Source: Oerskovia turbata (GTDB lineage: Bacteria > Actinomycetota > Actinomycetes > Actinomycetales > Cellulomonadaceae). From it: 64,000 nucleotides of DNA. The notes beneath the pieces are model-generated. The model had not been told where the DNA came from. It worked only from the letters and a program-made list of their open reading frames with translations, and made no database searches. The stretch lies in NCBI RefSeq assembly GCF_000718325.1, contig NZ_JOFV01000001.1, positions 1-64,000 on the forward strand, written 5' to 3'. Numbering within the stretch: the first letter of the stretch is position 1; each line of letters opens with the position of its first letter. The position numbers and the translations under genes are program-made. Shown in pieces: positions 16,191 to 24,971 of the stretch.

Positions 16191-16970
16191 TCACGCACTC
16201 AACGCGTCGCGGACCGCTCGCGCGACCTCGTCGGGGTCGGCGTCCGCGTCGAGCACGGTCACGACCACACGCCGAGCGGGTGCGTCATCGGTCCGTGCGG
16301 CGCCGTCCTCCGAGCCGCGCGCGGGCGACGTGGACGCGGGGGCGGGCTCCGCCGTCGGGCCGACGGGGTTGCGGGCCGCGCGACGCAGGTCCGCGAACGC
16401 CTCCTCGAGCTCGGGGCGCAGGTCCTGGTCGGGGTCGCGCAGCCAGCGGCGCAGGATCGCGTTGTGCACCGCGACGACCGACGCCGCGAACGCGACCGAC
16501 GCGGTCGAGTTGCGGGTGTCCGCAGGCAGCGAGTCGCGCAGGTAGGACGTGAACGCGCGCTCGTAGCGGTGCGTCGTCACGAGCTCGCGGTCGCGCAGCG
16601 CAGGCACGTCCTGCAGCAGGCGGTGCCGTGCGACCGACGTCTCGCGCTGGCCCACGTGGTGGTCGAACACGAGCCGAGCCGCCCGGCACACCTCGACGTA
16701 CGGGTCGACGTTCTCGAGCTCCTCGGGCGTCACGCCGCGCGCCGCGGGACGCGTCTCGCCGAGCAGGACCACGACCGCGTCCAGGAGCAGCTCGTGGTCC
16801 GCGAAGACCACGTCCTCCTTGGAGCGGAAACGGCGGAAGAACGTGGCGCGGCTGATCTGTGCGGCGTCGGCGATGTCCTCGACCGTCGTCTGCTCGTAGC
16901 CCTTGCGGGTGAACAGCTCGATCGCCGCGTCCACCGCCTGCGCGTGCGTGTTGCTTCGTGCGGCACTCAT
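16191..16970 (-). CDS. TetR-family transcriptional regulator
   Basis: 259 residues. Helix-turn-helix in TTVEDIADAAQISRATFFRR followed by FRSKEDVVFADHE, typical of AcrR-like regulators. After a helical ligand domain the C-terminus carries a low-complexity Pro/Ala linker and an acidic end (DADADPDEVARAVRDAL). The nearest divergent gene is a small membrane protein at 17139, a plausible target. No clear palindrome was identified. Confidence 0.88.
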   Translation of the reverse strand: MSAARSNTHAQAVDAAIELFTRKGYEQTTVEDIADAAQISRATFFRRFRSKEDVVFADHELLLDAVVVLLGETRPAARGVTPEELENVDPYVEVCRAARLVFDHHVGQRETSVARHRLLQDVPALRDRELVTTHRYERAFTSYLRDSLPADTRNSTASVAFAASVVAVHNAILRRWLRDPDQDLRPELEEAFADLRRAARNPVGPTAEPAPASTSPARGSEDGAARTDDAPARRVVVTVLDADADPDEVARAVRDALSA

Positions 16971-17138
16971 GGACGCCGACGCTACACGCCGCGCGCGGCA
17001 GCCGAGCAGCGGCGGGGGGCGGTGGGCGCGCTGCGTTCGTCAGGTGGTCGGCGGAAGGTCGCCGCGCGAGAGGCCCGACGGCGTCGCTACAGTGACGAGA
17101 GAGGCGGCGGCAGGCGGTGCGACCGGGAGGCGACGCGG

Positions 17139-17732
17139 ATGACGGACGGCGACGAAGCCAGGGCGAGCGACCCCGACGAGGGACGCGTCGAGGGCGGTGA
17201 GAGCACGGCGCGCTCGTGGAAGAACGTCGACCACCACGCCCAGCGGGACGCCATGAGCGACCGGTTCGCGCGCGGCGGCCCGGCGGACTTCCTCTACGGG
17301 GCCGTGGTGTCCGGATTCATGCTCGCCGTCTCCAGCACGCACTCCGCGTCGGACGACTTCGTGATCCTCGCGGTCGCGGGCGTCCTCGTCGGGTACTGGG
17401 CCGCGCACGTGTACGTGTCCGCGATCGGTGGCCGCTTCCGCGACTCCGACCACACCATCGCCGAGCGGCTCAGGCTCGCGGCGTCGGAGGAGGTGTGGGT
17501 GCTGATCGGCGGGGTGCCGGCGCTCGCGGTCTTCCTGGTCGGCAGGGTGTTCGGGCTCGGCGTCACGGACTCCGCGCTGATCGCGCTGTGGTTCACGGTG
17601 CTGATGCTGGGAGTGGTCGGCCACCTCGCGGCGCACCGTGCGGGTGTGCGCGGCTGGGCGCTGACCGTGGAGACCGCGGTCGCGGCCGGGTTCGGGCTGC
17701 TCATCATCGGGTTGAAGACGCTGCTGCACTGA
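17139..17732 (+). CDS. Uncharacterised four-helix membrane protein
   Basis: 197 residues. A charged N-terminus of about 45 residues is followed by four hydrophobic segments (about 52-70, 73-92, 120-140 and 145-195 containing the last two). GGGAGG-like GGGAGG eight bases before the ATG supports the start. I recognise no family. It is divergent from a TetR gene, which may control it. Confidence 0.75.
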   Translation: MTDGDEARASDPDEGRVEGGESTARSWKNVDHHAQRDAMSDRFARGGPADFLYGAVVSGFMLAVSSTHSASDDFVILAVAGVLVGYWAAHVYVSAIGGRFRDSDHTIAERLRLAASEEVWVLIGGVPALAVFLVGRVFGLGVTDSALIALWFTVLMLGVVGHLAAHRAGVRGWALTVETAVAAGFGLLIIGLKTLLH

Positions 17733-17750
17733 GGTGCGGTGGCGCCTTGG

Positions 17751-18395
17751 CTACGGCGAGCTGGTCAGCTCACCGCACGCCAGCTCGACCGCGAGCGTGT
17801 TCCCGGGCGGTGCGAGCGGGCACGCCCACGCCGGGTCGTACGCGCACGACGGGTTGTACGCGAAGTTGAGGTCGACGACCAGGGGCGCGACGCCGTCGGG
17901 CCCCGGACGGGTCGACGCGGACCCCAGGTCCGCGCCCTTGATCGTGTCCAGCAGGTACCGCCCGCCGCCGTACGTCGCGGTCGACCGGTCCTTGACCGGC
18001 ACGAACAGCCCGCCGCCGTACGACCGCAGCGCCCACACGTCGAGCGACCCCAGGCCCGGGAGGTCGAGGCGCCCGACGCGCTCGAACGGCACCACGCCGT
18101 CGGTGCCCGTGGGGACGTCGAGACGGGCGGCGTCGGGGGTGCCGCACGCGGGGTCGGGTACGAGCGGCACCTCGAAGCGCAATGCTGCGTCGTACGGGGC
18201 GACCGGGACCCCGGTGAAGGTGGGGCGGTCCTCGGGCAGGATCGGCGACGCCGGGTGCTCGGCCAGCAGGGCGTCTCGCGACGCCACCCAGCACTCGTGC
18301 GCGGCGGCGGGGTCCTCTGCCGCCAGGTCGCGGACGTGCGCGTACAGGTGCTGGACGCGGCGGCGCCAGTCGACGACGTGCAGCTCGGTGATCAT
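17751..18395 (-). CDS. DUF1684 family protein
   Basis: 214 residues. The C-terminal half has the conserved DUF1684 blocks YGGGRYLLDTIKGADLG and LNFAYNPSCAYDPAWACPL, rich in invariant Gly, Asn, Cys and Trp. The function of the family is not established. Convergent with the membrane protein gene, with 18 bases between their stops. Confidence 0.88.
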   Translation of the reverse strand: MITELHVVDWRRRVQHLYAHVRDLAAEDPAAAHECWVASRDALLAEHPASPILPEDRPTFTGVPVAPYDAALRFEVPLVPDPACGTPDAARLDVPTGTDGVVPFERVGRLDLPGLGSLDVWALRSYGGGLFVPVKDRSTATYGGGRYLLDTIKGADLGSASTRPGPDGVAPLVVDLNFAYNPSCAYDPAWACPLAPPGNTLAVELACGELTSSP

Positions 18396-18454
18396 CTGGC
18401 CAGGGTGCCAGCCGGGGCGCCACCCGGCACCCTGTCGGACGTGGTCGGCGGTCG

Positions 18455-20008
18455 CTAGTGACCGGCGCCGAGGTTGCCGGCGAGACGGCCGTGACGTGCG
18501 GCGCTGTCGGCGTTCATGCCGACGATGGTGACCGTCTTGCCGCGGGCTGCGTACTTGGTGGTGATGGCGTCGAGCGTCGCGACGGTGGAGGCGTCCCAGA
18601 CGTGGGCGCCGGTCATGTCGATGACGATGTTCTTCGGGTCACCGGTGTAGTCGAACTGGTAGACGAGGTCGTTGGAGGAGGCGAAGAACAGCTCGCCCTC
18701 GACGGCGTAGACGCGCTGGTCGTCGGCGTCGGAGGCGTCCAGGCGGGTGACGGTGGTGAAGTGCGCGACGCGGTGGGCGAACAGGACCATCGCGACCAGG
18801 ACGCCGACGACGACGCCGTAGGCGAGGTTGTGGGTCGCGACCGTGACCGCGACGGTGGCGATCATGACCGCGGTCTCCGACTTCGGCATGCGCTGGAGGG
18901 TGCTGGGCCGCACGGAGTGCCAGTCGAACGTGCCGACCGAGACCATGATCATGACCGCGACCAGGGCGGCCATGGGGATGATCGCGACGACGTCGCCCAG
19001 GCCCACGACGAGGATCAGCAGGAAGACACCGGCGAGGAACGTGGAGATGCGGGTGCGCGCCCCGGAGACCTTCACGTTGATCATGGTCTGGCCGATCATC
19101 GCGCACCCACCCATGCCGCCGAAGAAGCCGGTGATGATGTTCGCGGCGCCCTGCCCCCACGTCTCCCGGGTCTTGTCGGAGTGCGTGTCGGTGACGTCGT
19201 CGACGAGCTTGGCCGTGAGCAGGGACTCGAGGATCCCGACCAGGGCCATCGCGAGGGCGAACGGGGCGACGATGCGCAGCGTCTCGAGGTTCAGCGGGAC
19301 GTCAGGCAGGAACAACGACGGCAACGATCGCGGCAGCTCACCCTGGTCGCCCACCGTGGGGACGGTGATCGCGGCCAGCACGGTCGCAGCCGTCAGGAGC
19401 ACGATCGCCACCAGCGGGGCGGGGACGACCTTGGTCCAGCGCGGCATCAGGACCATGATGACCAGGCCGACCGCGACCAGCGGGTAGACCATCCACGGCA
19501 CGCCGCGCAGGTGCGGGAGCTGGGACAGGAAGATGAGGACGGCGAGGGCGTTGACGAACCCGACCATGACGGAGCGGGGGATGAACCGCATGATCTTCGC
19601 GATGCCCAGGAGGCCCAGGACCACCTGGAAGACGCCCGCCAGGATCACGGTCGCGATGAAGTAGTCGATGCCGTACTCCCGAGCGACCGGCGCGATGACC
19701 AGGGCGACGGCACCGGTCGCGGCCGAGATCATCGCGGGGCGCCCGCCCAGGAACGCGATCGAGACGGCCATCGTGAACGAGGCGAACAGGCCCAGGCGCG
19801 GGTCGACCCCCGCGATGATCGAGAACGCGATCGCCTCGGGGATCAGCGCCAGGGCGACGACCAGGCCCGCCAGCACCTCGGTCTTGAGACGCCGCGGGGA
19901 CCTCAACGCGGCCAGCACGGAGTGCGCCTGGTCGGCCTCGGGGGCCCCGGTCGAGGGCTGTGGGTGAGGGGCGGGATCGGGCAGGGACGCCCGGGGCTCG
20001 TCGGACAC
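18455..20008 (-). CDS. SulP family inorganic anion transporter with STAS domain
   Basis: 517 residues. The SulP core starts at LKTEVLAGLVVALALIPEAI, followed by GLFASFTMAVSIAFLGGRPA and about 11-12 hydrophobic segments. A cytoplasmic STAS domain forms the C-terminus (about 415-510), with VYAVEGELFFASS and IDMTGAHVWDAS. Members carry sulfate, bicarbonate or other anions; the substrate is not evident. The GTG start is 160 bases from a MerR-type palindrome shared with the divergent merR gene. Confidence 0.92.
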   Translation of the reverse strand: MSDEPRASLPDPAPHPQPSTGAPEADQAHSVLAALRSPRRLKTEVLAGLVVALALIPEAIAFSIIAGVDPRLGLFASFTMAVSIAFLGGRPAMISAATGAVALVIAPVAREYGIDYFIATVILAGVFQVVLGLLGIAKIMRFIPRSVMVGFVNALAVLIFLSQLPHLRGVPWMVYPLVAVGLVIMVLMPRWTKVVPAPLVAIVLLTAATVLAAITVPTVGDQGELPRSLPSLFLPDVPLNLETLRIVAPFALAMALVGILESLLTAKLVDDVTDTHSDKTRETWGQGAANIITGFFGGMGGCAMIGQTMINVKVSGARTRISTFLAGVFLLILVVGLGDVVAIIPMAALVAVMIMVSVGTFDWHSVRPSTLQRMPKSETAVMIATVAVTVATHNLAYGVVVGVLVAMVLFAHRVAHFTTVTRLDASDADDQRVYAVEGELFFASSNDLVYQFDYTGDPKNIVIDMTGAHVWDASTVATLDAITTKYAARGKTVTIVGMNADSAARHGRLAGNLGAGH

Positions 20009-20168
20009 GGTGAGTGTCTCCGTTCAGGTGCTCGGGGCGCGCGAGAGCCCCACGGCCCGGGCGCACGGCCCGGCCCAGATGGACAAGACAGGGGGCGCGC
20101 AACGGTGCGCACGAAGTCGAGGGTGGGCCGACGTCGGCAAGGGGGCGCTCGCGCCGACCCGGAACCAG

Positions 20169-20194
20169 ACTCTACCCTAACGTGAGGGTAGAGT
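20169..20194. promoter_or_regulatory. MerR-type operator between sulP and merR
   Basis: Perfect ten-base arms ACTCTACCCT and AGGGTAGAGT flank a 6-base spacer AACGTG. CTACCCT-like dyads in the promoter spacer are typical of MerR regulators in actinobacteria. The site is 31 bases before the merR start. Confidence 0.85.
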
Positions 20195-20225
20195 TGGCGG
20201 CGGAGAATCAGGGGAGACTGGACGC

Positions 20226-20648
20226 ATGAGCGAGCACAGCACGACGACGACCGGCGAGGCCACCATGCACATCGGGGCCGTCGCCGAGCGCACCGGGCTC
20301 TCGCTGCGCACCCTGCGCCACTACGACGAGGTCGGCCTCCTGCGCCCGTCCGGGCGCACCGACGGAGGCTTTCGCCTCTACACCGAGCCCGACGTCGAGC
20401 GGCTCCTGCTCATCCGCCGCATGAAGCCCCTGGGCTTCACGCTCGAGGAGATGTCCGACCTGCTCACCGTCGTCGACGAGATCGCGGCCGCCGCGGGCGA
20501 CCGGTCACCCGCGCTCGCCCAGCGGCTCGAGGGCTACATCACGGCCGCGCAGACCCGCCGGGAAGAGCTCGCGCGCACGCTCGACATGGCCGACGAGTTC
20601 ATCACGCTCCTGCGCGACCACCAACCCCACGAGGAGACCCGCTCATGA
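20226..20648 (+). CDS. MerR-family transcriptional regulator
   Basis: 140 residues. The winged helix-turn-helix starts MHIGAVAERTGLSLRTLRHY and continues DEVGLLRPSGRTDGGFRLYT, followed by a coiled-coil dimerisation helix (about 85-130). There is no conserved Cys cluster, so it is not a mercury-type metal sensor. It should bind the palindrome just upstream and probably controls sulP as well as itself. An internal ATG at 20265 would give a shorter protein starting at the domain. It is followed by a coupled small membrane peptide gene. Confidence 0.92.
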   Translation: MSEHSTTTTGEATMHIGAVAERTGLSLRTLRHYDEVGLLRPSGRTDGGFRLYTEPDVERLLLIRRMKPLGFTLEEMSDLLTVVDEIAAAAGDRSPALAQRLEGYITAAQTRREELARTLDMADEFITLLRDHQPHEETRS

Positions 20649-20731
20649 AGAGAACGTCCCTGCTCTGGTTGGCCGTCTGTGCCGGAGCCATCGTCGCCAC
20701 CCTGCTCGTCATCTCGCTCCTCACGGGCTAG
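20645..20731 (+). CDS. 28-residue single-span membrane peptide
   Basis: The ATG overlaps the merR stop (ATGA). The product starts MKRTSLLWLAVCAG and continues as one hydrophobic helix ending in SLLTG-stop, with two positive charges at the N-terminus, so an N-in single-span peptide. The next permease gene starts three bases later, which places this peptide inside a merR-peptide-permease operon. It may be a small transporter subunit or regulator; nothing in the sequence tells which. Confidence 0.65.
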   Translation: MKRTSLLWLAVCAGAIVATLLVISLLTG

Positions 20732-20733
20732 GG

Positions 20734-22026
20734 GTGTCGCCAGGATCGCAGGAGTCGCTGGACGACTCGCCGACGGCGCTGGTGACGAGCCTGAAGCGTT
20801 CCCTGGGACTCTTCGACGCCGTGGTGATCGGGTTGGGCTCGATGATCGGAGCGGGGATCTTCGTCGCACTGGGTCCTGCGGCCGACGTGGCGGGATCGGG
20901 GCTGCTGCTCGCGCTCGCCGTGGCGGCGGTGATCGCGTTCGCCAACGCCACGTCCACGGCCCGGTTGGCGGCGTTGTACCCGGCCTCGGGCGGGACGTAC
21001 GTGTACGGGCGCGAGCGGCTGGGACCGTTCTGGGGCTACCTCGCCGGGTGGGCGTTCATCGTGGGCAAGACGGCCTCGTGCGCGGCGATGGCCCTCACCG
21101 TCGGGCTCTACGTCTGGCCGCAGCACGCCAACGCGGTCGCCGTGGCTGCGGTCGTCGTCCTGACGACGGTCAACTACCTCGGGGTGCAGAAGGCCGCGTG
21201 GGTGACGCGCGGCATCGTGGCCGTGGTGCTCGGGGTGCTCTGCGCCGTTGCCGTCGCATCCTTCTCGGGACCGGCTTCCGCGCAGTGGACCCCGCTGGGT
21301 GACGCCACCGTGACCGGGGTGCTGCAGGGCGCAGGCCTGCTCTTCTTCGCGTTCGCCGGCTACGCCCGCGTCGCCACTCTCGGCGAGGAGGTGCGCGACC
21401 CGGCTCGCACGATCCCGCGGGCTGTCGTGATCTCGCTGGGTGTCACGCTCCTGCTCTACGTGCTCGTCGCAGGTGCAGCACTCCGGCAGCTCGGTCCCGA
21501 GGGCCTGGCTGCTTCACCCGACCCGCTCGTCGACGTCGTCCGCCTGGCCGGTGCACCGTCGTTGGCCCCCCTGGTCCAGGTCGGTGCCGGCGTCGCCGCT
21601 CTCGGAGCGTTGCTCGCCCTGATCCTCGGTGTGTCTCGCACGACGTTGGCGATGGCCAGGGACAGCTACCTGCCCCGGTCGCTGGCCGTCGTGCACCCGC
21701 GCTTCCAGGTCCCGCACCGGGCCGAGGTCGTCGTCGGTGTGATCGTGGCGCTCGTGGCAGGTACCAGCGACGTGCGTGCGGCGATCGGGTTCTCCTCGTT
21801 CGGCGTGCTGGTCTACTACGCGATCGCCAACGCCAGCGCGCTGACGTTGACGGCCGCGGAACGCCGACCTCCCCGGGCGGTCCCGCTGGTGGGCCTGGTC
21901 GGGTGCCTCGTCGTGGCGGCTCTCCTTCCGGGGGCGTCGGTCCTTGCCGGGGCGGGTGTGCTCGCCGTGGGGGCTGTCGCGTTCGCCCTGACCCGTGGTC
22001 CGCGTCGGCGGTCCGGCGCCGGCTGA
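20734..22026 (+). CDS. APC superfamily amino acid permease
   Basis: 430 residues, about twelve membrane segments. The hallmark of the first helix, GLGSMIGAGIFVALGPAA, is intact, followed by ALYPASGGTYVYGRERLG. A loop between later helices has GEEVRDPARTIPRAVV, typical of amino acid permeases. GTG start right after the small peptide gene. The substrate is unknown. Confidence 0.9.
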   Translation: MSPGSQESLDDSPTALVTSLKRSLGLFDAVVIGLGSMIGAGIFVALGPAADVAGSGLLLALAVAAVIAFANATSTARLAALYPASGGTYVYGRERLGPFWGYLAGWAFIVGKTASCAAMALTVGLYVWPQHANAVAVAAVVVLTTVNYLGVQKAAWVTRGIVAVVLGVLCAVAVASFSGPASAQWTPLGDATVTGVLQGAGLLFFAFAGYARVATLGEEVRDPARTIPRAVVISLGVTLLLYVLVAGAALRQLGPEGLAASPDPLVDVVRLAGAPSLAPLVQVGAGVAALGALLALILGVSRTTLAMARDSYLPRSLAVVHPRFQVPHRAEVVVGVIVALVAGTSDVRAAIGFSSFGVLVYYAIANASALTLTAAERRPPRAVPLVGLVGCLVVAALLPGASVLAGAGVLAVGAVAFALTRGPRRRSGAG

Positions 22027-22100
22027 CGTCCCGCGCGCCCGTCCCGGGACGCGGCGGCCCAGCGGCGTCCCAGGGCACCTCAGCGGCGGCCCAGGGCGGC

Positions 22101-23312
22101 TCAGTGGTGCAGCCGGTAGAACCGGAAGAAGCCGAACCCCTCGATCGGCAGCACCTCGACGCGCTCGAACCCGGCGTCGAGCGCGTACCGTTCGAGCGTC
22201 GCGGGCCGCATGACGGTGCCCGTGCCGACCGACGGCGACGACGACAACCCGTCGGGCAGGCACACGAACTGGCTGAAGCCGTACATGAGCCGCTCCACCT
22301 CGTCTCCTGGCGCGGCGAACTCCTCGGCGACGGCCTCGTCCATGACGACCACGGCGCCGTCGGGCAGGACGGCGCGCCGGACGGCGGACAGGACCTCGAC
22401 CGGGCGCGGCATGTCGTGCGTGCACTCGAACGCGAAGGCCGCGTCGAGCGGCACGTCCGCGGGCAGGGCCGCGGCGTCCGCGGCATGGAACACCACGCGG
22501 TCGGCGACGCCCGCGGCGTGCGCGTTCGCCCGGGCCATGTCGACCGAGGGGCCGTCGACGTCGTACCCGTCGAACCGGGCCTGCGGGTAGGCGCGTGCGA
22601 GCGCGACCGTCGACCACCCTGCCCCGCAGCCCACGTCCGCGACGCGCGCGGTGGGCCGCGACAGGACCGCGTGCAGGTCCGGCGCTCGGCTGAGAGCCCC
22701 CGCGAGCTCGTGCTCGAACCACGGCCGGTTGAGGTCCGCCTGCGCCTCGCGCGCGTCCGCGCCGAGCCGCTCCCACGACACCCCGCCACCGTCGCGGTAC
22801 GCGTCGAGGAGCTCGTCGAACGTCCGCCCCACGGCCGCGAAGAGCCGCGGCAGCGGCGCCAGGTACGCGAGGCTGTGCTCGTCGGTCAGCACCTCGGCGG
22901 GGCCGGGCGGCAGGGCGTAGCGTCGCCCGGCACCACCCGGCGTGCCCGACGGCGGAGCGTCACCCTGCGCGGGCCCCCGTGCGTCGGGTGCCACGAGCGT
23001 GAGGATCCCCGCGACCGCCTGGCCTTCCAGCCACTCGCGTGCGTAGCGCTCCTGCGTCCCCGTCCGGGCAGCGAGCTCGGCCGTGGTCGCGGGCCCGTCG
23101 GCCGCGAGCGACCGGTACCAGCCGAGCCGGTCACCCAGGTAGACCGAGAAGACGTCGAGGGCGCCGAGCGCCGACGTGAACAACCGCTCGGCGAACTCGT
23201 CGGCCCCCGACCCCTCGCCCGACGGGCCGCCGGGGGTGCCGGGGCCGCTCGGGCCACCGGGGCCACCGGGGCTGCCGGGGGTGCTGACCGGGACCTGCGG
23301 TGTCGTTGACAT
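22101..23312 (-). CDS. Class I SAM-dependent methyltransferase
   Basis: 403 residues. A low-complexity Gly/Pro/Ser N-terminus (about 10-35) precedes a winged-helix dimerisation-like domain (ATTAELAARTGTQERYAREW), then a Rossmann fold with motif I VADVGCGAGWSTVALA, DGYDVDGPSVDMARANA and HAADAAALPADV. The overall layout resembles O-methyltransferases acting on small molecules. The start ATG is divergent from hen1. The target is unknown. The Gly-Pro-Gly repeats are unusual for the family. Confidence 0.85.
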   Translation of the reverse strand: MSTTPQVPVSTPGSPGGPGGPSGPGTPGGPSGEGSGADEFAERLFTSALGALDVFSVYLGDRLGWYRSLAADGPATTAELAARTGTQERYAREWLEGQAVAGILTLVAPDARGPAQGDAPPSGTPGGAGRRYALPPGPAEVLTDEHSLAYLAPLPRLFAAVGRTFDELLDAYRDGGGVSWERLGADAREAQADLNRPWFEHELAGALSRAPDLHAVLSRPTARVADVGCGAGWSTVALARAYPQARFDGYDVDGPSVDMARANAHAAGVADRVVFHAADAAALPADVPLDAAFAFECTHDMPRPVEVLSAVRRAVLPDGAVVVMDEAVAEEFAAPGDEVERLMYGFSQFVCLPDGLSSSPSVGTGTVMRPATLERYALDAGFERVEVLPIEGFGFFRFYRLHH

Positions 23313-23420
23313 GACTGCTCCGTCCGTCGAGGACGCGCTGCCCGCGGTCGTCGTCGACGCGCGGACGCACGGACCACCTCCAGCGTAAATCCGTTGCGCC
23401 CCCGTGGGACCATGCACAGC

Positions 23421-24971
23421 ATGCTGGTCACCCTCACGACGACCGCCGGTGCGCCGGCCGGGTCCGTCGAGCACGGAGCCCCCCTGACGGACGCGACCGA
23501 CCTCGGGTACCTGCTGCACAAGCACCCGGCACGGGCCCAGTCGTTCGACCTGCCCGTCGGCACCGCGCACGTCTTCTACCCCGAGGCCGACGCCGCCCGC
23601 TGCACGGTCGCGCTGCTGCTCGAGGTCGACCCCGTGGGGATCGTGCGCAACAAGCGGTTCGGCGGGCGCGACGCCTTCTCGCTGGCCCAGTACGTCAACG
23701 ACCGCCCCTACGCGGCATCCTCGATGCTCGCGGTCGCGCTCGGGGCCGTGTTCCGCACCGCGATGACCGGCCGCTGCGACGCCCGGCAGGCGCTCGCGGA
23801 CGGCCCGGTCCCGCTCGAGATCCACGTCCCCGCCCTGCCCTGCCGGGGTGGCGCACGGCTCGCCGAGCGCCTGTTCGGACCCCTCGGCTGGATCGTCGAC
23901 GCGACGCCCGAGCCGCTCGACCCGACCGTGCCCGAGTGGGGCGACTCGCGCTACGTCGACCTGCGCCTGACCGGGACCGCGCGCCTTGCCGACGCCCTGC
24001 ACCACCTGTACATCCTGCTGCCCGTGCTCGACGACGCCAAGCACTACTGGGTCACGGGCGACGAGGTCGACAAGCTGCTGCGCGCGGGCGAAGGATGGCT
24101 TGCCGAGCACCCCGAGCGCGACCAGATCATGCGCCGCTACCTCGCGCACCAGCGCCGGTACGTCGAGGACGCGACCGACCGGCTCGTGACGCTCGACGGC
24201 GTCGCGCCGCCGGAGGACGACACCACCGAGGGTGAGGTCCCCACCGCGGGGAGCGACGCCGTCGGGCAGGGGAGTGCGCCCACGCTCGCCCGGCAGCGTG
24301 CCGAGGCCGTGCTCGCGGCGCTGCACGAGGTCGGGGCGAGCAGCGTCGTCGACCTCGGGTGCGGCGAGGGCGCGCTCCTGCGCCTGCTCGCCGCGGACCG
24401 CCGCTTCACGCGCGTGCTCGGGACCGACGTCGCCGCGCGCGAGCTCGAGCGGGCCGCGACCCGGCTGCGCCTCGACGACGCGAGCGACGCCGAGCGTGAG
24501 CGCGTACGGCTCGTGCAGTCCTCGCTCACGTACCGCGACGAGCGGATCGCGGGCTTCGACGCCGCGGTGCTCATGGAGGTGATCGAGCACGTCGACCCGC
24601 CACGCCTGGGTGCGCTCGAACGCGTCGTGTTCGCCGAGGCGAGGCCGGGGACCGTCGTCGTCACGACGCCCAACGTCGAGTACAACGCGCTGTACCCGTC
24701 TCTCGAGGAGCACGGGCACCGGCACGCCGACCACCGGTTCGAGTGGACGCGCGCCGAGCTCCAGGCCTGGGCCGACGGCGTCGCGCACCGCCACGGGTAC
24801 GCGGTGACGTTCCGCGACGTCGGGCCGCAGGACGTGGGGCCGCGTGTGCTGGGCGCACCGACGCAGATGGCACTCTTCACGCTCGGGTTGTCAGAACGAG
24901 CGAGCACCGGAGACCACGCTGGTTCTGACAACTCCCAGGACGTGACCGACCGGAACGAGGCGAGGGCATGA
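23421..24971 (+). CDS. hen1: RNA 3'-terminal 2'-O-methyltransferase Hen1
   Basis: 516 residues. The N-terminal Hen1 domain starts LVTLTTTAGAPA and has DLGYLLHKHPARAQ, NKRFGGRDAFSLAQYVNDRP and DDAKHYWVTGDEVDKLLR. The C-terminal methyltransferase (from about 300) has motif I VVDLGCGEGALLRLLA and the metal ligands of EVIEHV (about 385) with HADHRFEW (about 432). It methylates the 3' end of cleaved RNA before Pnkp seals it, blocking recutting. An ATG at 23412 is an alternative start. The family normally ends near APTQMALFT; here some 30 extra residues run through a copy of the palindromic repeat. Its stop overlaps the pnkp start by four bases. Confidence 0.95.
   Translation: MLVTLTTTAGAPAGSVEHGAPLTDATDLGYLLHKHPARAQSFDLPVGTAHVFYPEADAARCTVALLLEVDPVGIVRNKRFGGRDAFSLAQYVNDRPYAASSMLAVALGAVFRTAMTGRCDARQALADGPVPLEIHVPALPCRGGARLAERLFGPLGWIVDATPEPLDPTVPEWGDSRYVDLRLTGTARLADALHHLYILLPVLDDAKHYWVTGDEVDKLLRAGEGWLAEHPERDQIMRRYLAHQRRYVEDATDRLVTLDGVAPPEDDTTEGEVPTAGSDAVGQGSAPTLARQRAEAVLAALHEVGASSVVDLGCGEGALLRLLAADRRFTRVLGTDVAARELERAATRLRLDDASDAERERVRLVQSSLTYRDERIAGFDAAVLMEVIEHVDPPRLGALERVVFAEARPGTVVVTTPNVEYNALYPSLEEHGHRHADHRFEWTRAELQAWADGVAHRHGYAVTFRDVGPQDVGPRVLGAPTQMALFTLGLSERASTGDHAGSDNSQDVTDRNEARA
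24888..24931. repeat. Palindromic repeat copy 1, inside the 3' end of hen1
   Basis: TTGTCAGAAC (24888-24897) and GTTCTGACAA (24922-24931) form perfect outer arms; the inner part is a decayed form of the repeat seen at 27604 and 34098. It is translated as part of the Hen1 tail. Confidence 0.8.
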
